Shown: one piece after another, positions 7,619 through 13,521 of the stretch
Position numbering within the stretch: position 1 is the stretch's first letter
Layout of the letters: each line of letters starts with the position of its first letter
Assembly (NCBI GenBank): GCA_002423305.1
Contig: DIVI01000131.1
Span: forward strand, 1-18,091
Direction of reading: 5' to 3'
Source: Methylococcus sp. UBA6136
GTDB taxonomy: Bacteria; Pseudomonadota; Gammaproteobacteria; Methylococcales; Methylococcaceae
Length of the DNA: 18,091 nt
Position numbers and translations under genes: made by a program
The notes under the pieces: generated by a model
Seen by the model: the letters and a program-made list of their open reading frames with translations, nothing else
What the model was told of the DNA's origin: nothing
Database searches by the model: none

Positions 7619-8863
7619 ATGGAAATCCGAACCCGATTGGAAGGCGAAGACATGCATGTGGAACTGGAGGGCCGCATGGATGCAGCATGGAGCGGCACCG
7701 TCGGCAAGACACTGCAGGAGACCCTGCTGGTCGGTTGTCACAGCGTCATTCTCGATCTCGGCAAGGTCAACTACGTCAGTTCTGCCGGCATCCGTGTGCT
7801 GATGCTGCTGGCCAAACAACTGAAAGGCATCGGTGGCCGGCTGCAAATCAGCGATCAATCCCACCAGGTGCGGGAAGTATTGGAGATGGTCGGATTTCAC
7901 CGACTGATTGATGGGCCTTCCGCCCAGCCCCCGCCGACCGCCCCGGCAAACAGCCCGCCCATCATCAAGGAGCAAGCCTGGTGCTGGAATGAACTGGAAT
8001 TCGAGGTCTACAAATTGGCCGCCGGTGCCTCCCAGCGTGGCGCACTGATCGGAGATCCCCTGTCCGTGATGACGGCCACACCACTAAGGATGACCGCAGA
8101 GCGGCTGGCCATCGGACTGGGGTCAATCGGGACCGAGATCAGCCCGGCGCGGGCGGGGGAACTGCTGGCGGTCCAGGGAATGGCTATCAGCCTGCCGGGT
8201 AATGATCCGGGTCATCCCGACTGGATGGCCAGTGAGGGCGCCCTGGTTCCTGAAATTCGGCTTCACTATGGCCTGAGTACCGAAGGGCCTTTCCGTTATC
8301 TGTTGCGTTTCGGCTCCCAGCCGGACACCCTGCCCGTCGCGATGAGCGCATTGGCTGAAGCGGTTCTGGCCCGTTGCAAGACCGAACTCGCCAGCTTCGT
8401 CATCGTCGCTGAAACGGCCAGCCTGGTGGGTGCGGCGTTGCAATCGCCCCCCGATGCGCTGGGCGAGGACTGGTTTGGTTACCCCGCGCTGCGCGACCGA
8501 ATGTTGTTCACCGCCGAGCCCGCCCATGCTAGCGAAACCTGCCTGATCGTTGGCCTTGCTGCGCGGGCACCGGGTGGCCGGCTGGCGTCATTTCTGCGCC
8601 CCGTCACAAGGGACTCGAACATTTATCTGCATGGCCATGCCGCGGTGGTGCCCTATCGGCCCGTCAGCAAGGGCTTGATCGACCTGGCAGCCACACTGGG
8701 GACGTTCATTGAAAGCCAGCTGCTTCGGGGCGTGCTGCACCTGCTGAACGATGAGCGCGAAGGCATCGGTGCCGGCGAAAGTCATCTGCGCCGGGGGGCC
8801 ATTTGGTGTGCCCCGGTCAGTTTCGATGATTCCACCTCAAGCCAATCGGAGGCCCACTCATGA
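7619..8863 (+). CDS. STAS-domain protein with an unrecognised C-terminal domain, in an ABC operon
   Basis: A 414-residue soluble protein. Residues 1-100 form a STAS domain of the anti-sigma-antagonist type: ELEGRMDA, VILDLGKVNYVSSAGIRVL with Ser54/Ser55 at the phospho-acceptor position of SpoIIAA, then GGRLQISDQSHQVREVLEMVGF. A Pro-rich linker (about 100-115) leads to about 300 residues I cannot assign; these include MTAERLAIGLGSIG, ELLAVQGMAISLP, LRFGSQPDTLPVAMSALAEAVL, VIVAETASLVGAAL, GHAAVVPYRPVSKG, VLHLLNDEREGIGAGESHLRRGA. A distant, degenerate relation to SpoIIE/PP2C-type phosphatases is imaginable, but no metal-binding Asp set is clear to me. It starts 14 bp after the binding protein, and its stop overlaps the permease start by four bases (ATGA), so it belongs to the transporter operon. 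A regulatory contact with the ATPase, as MlaB makes with MlaF, is inference. Confidence 0.8.
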   Translation: MEIRTRLEGEDMHVELEGRMDAAWSGTVGKTLQETLLVGCHSVILDLGKVNYVSSAGIRVLMLLAKQLKGIGGRLQISDQSHQVREVLEMVGFHRLIDGPSAQPPPTAPANSPPIIKEQAWCWNELEFEVYKLAAGASQRGALIGDPLSVMTATPLRMTAERLAIGLGSIGTEISPARAGELLAVQGMAISLPGNDPGHPDWMASEGALVPEIRLHYGLSTEGPFRYLLRFGSQPDTLPVAMSALAEAVLARCKTELASFVIVAETASLVGAALQSPPDALGEDWFGYPALRDRMLFTAEPAHASETCLIVGLAARAPGGRLASFLRPVTRDSNIYLHGHAAVVPYRPVSKGLIDLAATLGTFIESQLLRGVLHLLNDEREGIGAGESHLRRGAIWCAPVSFDDSTSSQSEAHS

Positions 8864-9804
8864 CCCTGTTGATTGGCGCCCTGACTCTCGGCACCATCCT
8901 TGCCCTGCTGGCCATCGGCGTGTATCTCTCGTTCCGGATTTTCGCCATCGCCGACATCACCGTGGACGGTTCGCTGACCCTGGGCGCATCGGTCACCGGC
9001 GTTCTGCTGATCCAGGGCAGCCTGCATCCGCTGCTGGCCACGGGTGCTGGCTTTCTGGCCGGCATGGTGGCGGGTATGGTGACCGGCGTCCTGCAGACAC
9101 GTTTTCGCATCAACCCGTTGTTGTCGGGGATTCTGGTGATGACCGCGCTTTACTCGGTCAATCTGCGGGTCATGGGCCGGAGCAATCTGCCGTTTCTGGG
9201 CGCGACGACGCTCTCCACCCTCTGTGAACAACTCGGCGTCCGCTGGTTGGGTGGCGAACGCATCGAGCTGTTCGGCTGGGAAGTCGCCAGCGGCGATGTC
9301 ACCGTGCTGCTGCTGATGCTGCTTTTTGTCGCGCTGGTGGCCATCCTGCTCTGGGCTTTTCTGAAAACCGACCTCGGCACGGCCATGCGTGCCTCGGGCG
9401 ATAACCCGCAAATGGTGCGGGCGATGGGGGGCAACGTGGAGGCATTTCGGGTGGTGGGACTGGCGCTGGCCAATGGACTGGTTGGCTTGGCCGGGTCGCT
9501 ATGGGCTCAATATCAGAACTTTGCCGACGCCCAGATGGGCATCGGCATGGTCGTCTGGGGGCTGGCCAGTGTCATCATTGGTGAAGCCATGACCGGGGTC
9601 GCCGGGGTCGGACTGGCCATCACCGGAGCTATCCTGGGTTCCATCCTGTTCCGCGAACTGGTCGCCATCGCTCTCTCCTTCGGTCTCAATCCCAATGATC
9701 TGAAACTGGTCACCGCCGCCTTCGTGTTTGTCGCGCTGGTGCTGCCGGAAACATTGTCACGGCTATCCGTGCAACGCCCGAGAGGCCAACAGGAGGTGGC
9801 ATGA
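8860..9804 (+). CDS. ABC transporter permease, TrpY/COG4120-like
   Basis: A 314-residue inner-membrane permease of the branched-chain-amino-acid/ribose type (BPD_transp_2). About eight to nine hydrophobic segments are seen, beginning with residues 3-26 and ending near VTAAFVFVALVLPETL. The motif FRIFAIADITVDGSLTLGA after the first membrane segment is typical of the COG4120/TrpY group. The cytoplasmic coupling region KTDLGTAMRASGDNPQMVRAMGGN fits the EAA-like loop that contacts the ATPase. The next stretch, NGLVGLAGSLWAQYQNFADAQMGIGMVV, is also characteristic. The start ATG overlaps the STAS gene stop by four bases, and the stop overlaps the ATPase start by four bases, so all three are translationally coupled. 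Only one permease gene is present, so a homodimer is expected. Confidence 0.92.
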   Translation: MTLLIGALTLGTILALLAIGVYLSFRIFAIADITVDGSLTLGASVTGVLLIQGSLHPLLATGAGFLAGMVAGMVTGVLQTRFRINPLLSGILVMTALYSVNLRVMGRSNLPFLGATTLSTLCEQLGVRWLGGERIELFGWEVASGDVTVLLLMLLFVALVAILLWAFLKTDLGTAMRASGDNPQMVRAMGGNVEAFRVVGLALANGLVGLAGSLWAQYQNFADAQMGIGMVVWGLASVIIGEAMTGVAGVGLAITGAILGSILFRELVAIALSFGLNPNDLKLVTAAFVFVALVLPETLSRLSVQRPRGQQEVA

Positions 9805-10631
9805 GCCCATCCACCGTGATGGTCCGCCTCGGCAAGGCCAGCAAAACCTTTCATGCCGGCACAGTGAATGAGGTGCGGCCGCTGCAAAATGTGGATCTGG
9901 AGATTGCCGCGGGCAGTTTTGTCATCGTCCTGGGAGGCAACGGCTCGGGCAAATCGACCCTGCTCAACGCCATTGCCGGCAGTTTCCTGCTAGACAGCGG
10001 ACAGATCGAACTGGATGGTCAGAACGTCACCGATTGGCCGGAACACAAGCGTGCTGCGCTGATCGGTCGCGTATTCCAGAACCCCTTTTCCGGCACGGCG
10101 CCCAACATGACCATTGCCGAGAATTTTGCCCTGGCGACCCGGCGCGGGCTGTTTCGTGGACTGGGTTGGGCCACCTCCAGCCAGCGCATGGAGGAATTAC
10201 GGGATCGGGTACGGGATCTGAAAATGGGCCTGGAGAATCGCCTGGACACCGCTATCGGCAGTCTCTCAGGCGGTCAACGCCAAGCCTTGACCTTGCTCAT
10301 GGCCACCTGGCTGAAACCCCGATTGCTGCTGCTGGACGAACATACCGCCGCGCTGGACCCGAAAAGCGCGGATCAGGTCATCGCGCTGACCGACCAGATC
10401 ATTCATCGGGAAAATCTGACCACGCTGATGGTCACCCATTCCATGCAGCAAGCCGTAAATCTGGGTGACCGCATTGTCATGATGCACAAGGGACGCGTAC
10501 TGCACGACTTTGACGCGAGGAAAAAACGACGGCTAGGCACCGACGACCTACTTGCCATCTTTGAAAACATCCGGCGCCGCGAACTACTGGACGAGGGCGC
10601 GGCTGAAATGTTGCGGCAGCAATACGTGTGA
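9801..10631 (+). CDS. ABC transporter ATP-binding subunit, TrpZ/COG1101-like
   Basis: A 276-residue ATPase subunit that powers the importer from the cytoplasmic side. All core motifs are intact: Walker A GGNGSGKST (45-53), Q-loop Gln93 in VFQNPFSG, signature LSGGQRQ (155-161), Walker B LLLLDE (175-180, catalytic Glu180) with D-loop ALDP, and switch His213 in MVTHS. The segment QNPFSGTAPNMTIAENFALATRRG after the Q-loop is characteristic of the COG1101 uncharacterised-transport group. The short C-terminal tail (about 237-276) is not a regulatory domain I recognise. It is the last gene of the operon; a strong terminator follows 15 bp after the stop. Confidence 0.95.
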   Translation: MSPSTVMVRLGKASKTFHAGTVNEVRPLQNVDLEIAAGSFVIVLGGNGSGKSTLLNAIAGSFLLDSGQIELDGQNVTDWPEHKRAALIGRVFQNPFSGTAPNMTIAENFALATRRGLFRGLGWATSSQRMEELRDRVRDLKMGLENRLDTAIGSLSGGQRQALTLLMATWLKPRLLLLDEHTAALDPKSADQVIALTDQIIHRENLTTLMVTHSMQQAVNLGDRIVMMHKGRVLHDFDARKKRRLGTDDLLAIFENIRRRELLDEGAAEMLRQQYV

Positions 10632-10646
10632 AAGCCCCAACGAAAA

Positions 10647-10689
10647 AAGGGTTGGCACCCCGAGGTATGGCGCCAACCCTTCAATTTTT
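10647..10689. terminator. Rho-independent terminator of the ABC operon, probably bidirectional
   Basis: A perfect 10-bp stem (AAGGGTTGGC at 10647-10656 with GCCAACCCTT at 10672-10681) closes a 15-nt loop and is followed by CAATTTTT. On the other strand the stem is followed by a run of six T (the As at 10643-10648), so it can also stop minus-strand transcription from rlpA. Confidence 0.9.
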
Positions 10690-10698
10690 CGATGATAC

Positions 10699-10776
10699 CG
10701 GGATTGGTGGCTTTGCCTTGATAACTCCAGAACCATGCGTCAATTCGCCTTTTTCTGTATCAAATCGCCAATCCCG
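10699..10776. repeat. Long-loop inverted repeat downstream of the ABC operon
   Basis: CGGGATTGG (10699-10707) pairs perfectly with CCAATCCCG (10768-10776), extendable inward to 12 pairs with two G-T wobbles around a 54-nt loop. It lies in the 198-bp gap between the operon terminator and rlpA, where I see no gene. Confidence 0.4.
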
Positions 10777-10887
10777 CTATCCACGTGACATCCCGTCAGT
10801 GTGTTCCCTGTCTTCTGGAACAGGCTTTCCCTGCTCATCCCGTGGCGCCATTCGAGCCGAAGAGGCTTGATTGACCCCACTCACTGC

Positions 10888-11229
10888 CTAATCCAAGCGT
10901 GTGACTTCTACCTTACCTGTACCGTGAATGCCAATCGCCTCGGCAGCTGCCTGGGACAGATCGATCAAACGCCCACGCACGAAAGGCCCGCGATCATTGA
11001 TCTTGACAACGACTGACTCGTTATTGGCCAGGTTAGTAACCCGAACATGTGAGTGTAGCGGCAAGGATTTGTGTGCGGCGGTCAGGGCATGTCTGTCGAA
11101 ACGCTCTCCGGAGGCCGTCTTGCGGCCATGAAAGCCGGGGCCGTACCAGGAAGCATGACCGGTGGCTTGATAAGCCATGGCCTCGCTGCTGGCAAAGAAC
11201 GTGACACATAACATGATTGCTTTGATCAT
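10888..11229 (-). CDS. Minimal RlpA-family septal-ring protein
   Basis: A 113-residue exported double-psi beta-barrel protein. Signal peptide residues 1-19 (cut after SSEAMA; no lipobox) are followed almost at once by the RlpA core: [21 protein letters not shown] (25-45), [43 protein letters not shown]. His53 and Asp79 stand 26 residues apart, the same spacing as the catalytic His131/Asp157 of Pseudomonas RlpA, so lytic-transglycosylase activity on denuded glycan is plausible. It lacks the C-terminal SPOR domain that sends full RlpA to the division ring and lacks its lipid anchor, so localisation would differ. The start is supported by GAGGTAA just upstream. It stands alone on the minus strand. 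Confidence 0.9.
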   Translation of the reverse strand: MIKAIMLCVTFFASSEAMAYQATGHASWYGPGFHGRKTASGERFDRHALTAAHKSLPLHSHVRVTNLANNESVVVKINDRGPFVRGRLIDLSQAAAEAIGIHGTGKVEVTRLD

Positions 11230-11290
11230 TTTTACCTCGATCTTGGTTGTGTAGAACCGCGATAAGACTTTGGTTCACACGGGTTGATGC

Positions 11291-11304
11291 AGATCCATGG
11301 ATCT
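11291..11304. promoter_or_regulatory. Perfect 14-bp palindrome upstream of rlpA
   Basis: AGATCCATGGATCT reads the same on both strands and lies 62-75 bp upstream of the rlpA start codon, a position that would suit an operator. No regulator is implied by the sequence. Confidence 0.35.
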
Positions 11305-11461
11305 ATTCCTATCAGGCCGAAGCCTTATCTGAATTGAAGGATACTGCAGGATTTCAGCGCTAGGCTGTTGATTCGGGTCTTTCGACGATTTCCAAACACA
11401 AGGTTCGGTGTCATCTCATTGACCCTTTTTCGCAGGCCGTTAGGCCCGGAAATTTCTCTGA

Positions 11462-11476
11462 AAGCGGTGACCGCTT
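11462..11476. repeat. Perfect 15-bp odd palindrome
   Basis: AAGCGGT-G-ACCGCTT is a perfect 7-1-7 inverted repeat in the gene-free region. It could be a binding site for a dimeric regulator, but no adjacent promoter is clear. Confidence 0.3.
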
Positions 11477-11645
11477 GTTTGAAGTAGGAATATTCTAACT
11501 GACGCACCTCCCATTTTACAACTCCAAGTCGTTGTTGAACGGGATCGCTCCCTCTTCCAACATCGGGTTATTATCCCTGTCGTCCCTGGCAATAGAGCCT
11601 CTGATTGGCCTGTCTTGTCCGACCTCAGCGATCAGTTTGTGCTTG

Positions 11646-12566
11646 TCAGGGAGCAACTTGGTCACTGCCAAGTGACCGAAACACGTCAGCATTATCCAGA
11701 ATGGCTCCCACTGCCGGATGCTTGACCTTGCGTTGTGCCGTGATCAGGTAGAAACGCTCATGCACCGTCTCCAAGGCACCAATATTCATCACGCCATACT
11801 GGGCACACACCGCATCACTGATCATGGCAGGCGCGACGAACAGGCCGAGTCCCTCGCTTCCGAAAGTCTTCATCAATGCACTGTCTTCTATCTCGGCACG
11901 AATGTTGGGGAAGAGATTCTTGGCGTCGAACCATTGGTCCAGCCCGTGCCTTAGCGCCAGATTTTTGGTGGGCAAGAGAAATGGAGCTCCACTCAACGAT
12001 TTTGGGAAATCGGGCCGATAACGCTCAGCGAGCGCGGGAGTTGCAAAGACACACACCTCGCACTCACCCAGCAAGTGATTGAAGACCCCCGCACCTGAAT
12101 TGGGCGCGGCCGGCACATCCGAGAGCACCAGATCTACCCTGTGCAAGGCCAGTTCGGCCAGGAGACGCTCGGATTTGTCTTCATAACAGCGCAACTGAGC
12201 GGGCTCCGCCATATGAAACGCTGGCGCCAACAATCGCATGACCACCAGCTTGGGCAAAGCATCCGCAATGCCGACGGTCAGACGTGTACCCCGACCCACA
12301 TCGCGTCCATTGAGGAATTGCGTCAGCTCCCGCCCCAGCGCAAAAATTTCCTCCGCATACTCAAAAACCCCTCTACCTGTGTCTGTTAGAGACAGACTCC
12401 GCCCGATACGATCGAACAGTTTTTCTCCAATAGCCTCTTCGAATTGTCCGATCTGGGCGCTGATGGTGGGTTGTGTCAAATGAAGTTTCTCCGAGGCACG
12501 AGAAATGCTTCCTTCCTTGACGACGGTCCAAAAGTAATGGAGGTGATGGTAGTTGATGCGTTGCAT
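11646..12566 (-). CDS. nhaR: NhaR-type LysR-family transcriptional regulator
   Basis: A 306-residue LysR regulator. Residues about 5-64 are the winged helix-turn-helix (INYHHLHYFWTVVKEGS, then ASEKLHLTQPTISAQIGQFEE). The rest is the effector-binding domain. It tracks E. coli NhaR unusually closely: NYNHLYYFW, VGIADALPKLVV, LRCYEDKSERLL, HRVDLVLSDVP, ALMKTFGSEGLGLFVAP, HPAVGAILDN. E. coli NhaR activates the Na+/H+ antiporter gene nhaA and pga. Here no antiporter is nearby; the divergent partner is a carbonic anhydrase, 122 bp away between start codons. That makes carbonic anhydrase the likely target. The operator candidate at 12590-12603 fits autoregulation as well. The symbol names the family; the role may differ. 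Confidence 0.88.
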   Translation of the reverse strand: MQRINYHHLHYFWTVVKEGSISRASEKLHLTQPTISAQIGQFEEAIGEKLFDRIGRSLSLTDTGRGVFEYAEEIFALGRELTQFLNGRDVGRGTRLTVGIADALPKLVVMRLLAPAFHMAEPAQLRCYEDKSERLLAELALHRVDLVLSDVPAAPNSGAGVFNHLLGECEVCVFATPALAERYRPDFPKSLSGAPFLLPTKNLALRHGLDQWFDAKNLFPNIRAEIEDSALMKTFGSEGLGLFVAPAMISDAVCAQYGVMNIGALETVHERFYLITAQRKVKHPAVGAILDNADVFRSLGSDQVAP

Positions 12567-12589
12567 ACAAGCCGGTGTTTATAGCTTAA

Positions 12590-12603
12590 ATCTATGGATA
12601 GAT
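12590..12603. promoter_or_regulatory. Candidate LysR operator between nhaR-type gene and carbonic anhydrase
   Basis: ATCTAT-GG-ATAGAT is a perfect 6-2-6 inverted repeat in the AT-rich divergent gap, 24-37 bp upstream of the regulator start and about 86 bp upstream of the carbonic anhydrase start. This is the position and symmetry expected of a LysR recognition site, although the outer T to A spacing (T-N10-A) is one base short of the T-N11-A consensus. Confidence 0.45.
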
Positions 12604-12688
12604 AAATGACATTCAAATTTACTATTTGTTACATGGTTGGCTAGTCTACATCCGCTGCCATTCACCCATCGACCAACGGAGACAGATC

Positions 12689-13357
12689 ATGCAAAAACTG
12701 ATTGAGGGGCTACATCAATTTCAGAATTCGGTATTTGGCACTCAGCGCGAACTGTTCGAGCGATTGGCTCATGGCCAGACACCGGAAACGCTGTTCATTA
12801 CCTGCTCGGATTCCCGCATCAATCCGAACCTGTTGACCCAAACCGAGCCAGGAGAACTCTTCATCCTGCGTAATGCCGGTAACATCGTGCCTCCCTATTC
12901 AACATCGCAAGGGGGTGAAGCAGCTACGATCGAGTTCGCCGTGGCAGGACTGAATGTCAAGGACATCATCATCTGTGGGCACTCCCATTGCGGCGCCATG
13001 AAAGGCTTGCTGGATCCGCCACCCCATCGTGACTTCCCCGCGCTGAATCAATGGCTTGAACATGCGGAATTGACTAGGCGAGTGGTTCAAGACACCTACA
13101 GCGATCGCAGCGCGGATGATCTTCTGAACATTACCATCCAGGAGAACGTTCTGGCTCAAATGGAAAATCTGCGCACACATCCGGTAGTGGCTTCGGGACT
13201 CGCGCGGGGTCACCTCAAACTTCATGGCTGGGTCTACAAGATCGAAACCGGCGAAGTATTTGGCTATGAAACCCGGAACAGCCAATTCGAAAGGCTGACG
13301 GAAAACCGCTCCGAGCCCGATCATGAGGAGCGTCCACGCCTGACCGTCACCATATAA
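12689..13357 (+). CDS. Beta-class carbonic anhydrase
   Basis: A 222-residue zinc enzyme interconverting CO2 and bicarbonate. The frame is open from 12626, but the ATG at 12689 has CGGAGA about seven bases before it and begins exactly where the family begins, so it is chosen. Zinc ligands are Cys39 (TCSDSR), His98 and Cys101 (GHSHCG), with Asp41 and Arg43 as the catalytic dyad. The His98/Cys101 numbering equals that of the E. coli enzyme (Can). [15 protein letters not shown] and [13 protein letters not shown] are standard. No signal peptide is seen, so it is cytosolic. It is divergent from the NhaR-type regulator and lies 164 bp upstream of PEP carboxylase, which consumes bicarbonate; a supply role is a reasonable inference. 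Confidence 0.96.
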   Translation: MQKLIEGLHQFQNSVFGTQRELFERLAHGQTPETLFITCSDSRINPNLLTQTEPGELFILRNAGNIVPPYSTSQGGEAATIEFAVAGLNVKDIIICGHSHCGAMKGLLDPPPHRDFPALNQWLEHAELTRRVVQDTYSDRSADDLLNITIQENVLAQMENLRTHPVVASGLARGHLKLHGWVYKIETGEVFGYETRNSQFERLTENRSEPDHEERPRLTVTI

Positions 13358-13521
13358 GCGCGAAACAGTCCTTTGATCGTCTTAACCGCAGTCGCTGAGA
13401 TGATCGGGGCATTGATTATGCCTGATGGCCAGCCATCGCTTTGGACCCAGATAAAACCCAACACGAACCGGACCCATCCGAACAGCCCAAAATTCCACCC
13501 TAACGATTCAGGAACATCACG

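Larger units (their letters stand above)
11230..11645. other. Gene-free region between rlpA and the LysR regulator
   Basis: About 415 bp without a gene I can support. It holds two short perfect palindromes (11291-11304 and 11462-11476) and, by position, the rlpA promoter, which I could not place. Short minus-strand open frames here (for example 11325-11507 and 11516-11665) show no recognisable domain and no good RBS. Confidence 0.6.

Noticed and set aside
8782..9411. Gln/His-rich antisense frame inside the permease gene
   Set aside because: Low-complexity translation made by the leucine-rich permease codons read backwards.
11325..11507. Minus-strand frame of 60 residues in the rlpA/LysR gap, considered as a transposase remnant
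   Set aside because: No match to any transposase motif and no inverted terminal repeats nearby.
11516..11665. Short minus-strand frame of 49 residues from a GTG, overlapping the 3' end of the LysR gene
   Set aside because: No RBS, no recognisable domain, and it is short enough to be open by chance.
11660..11677. Hairpin GGTCACT-GCCA-AGTGACC at the end of the LysR gene
   Set aside because: It lies inside the coding region with no T-run, so it is not a convincing terminator.
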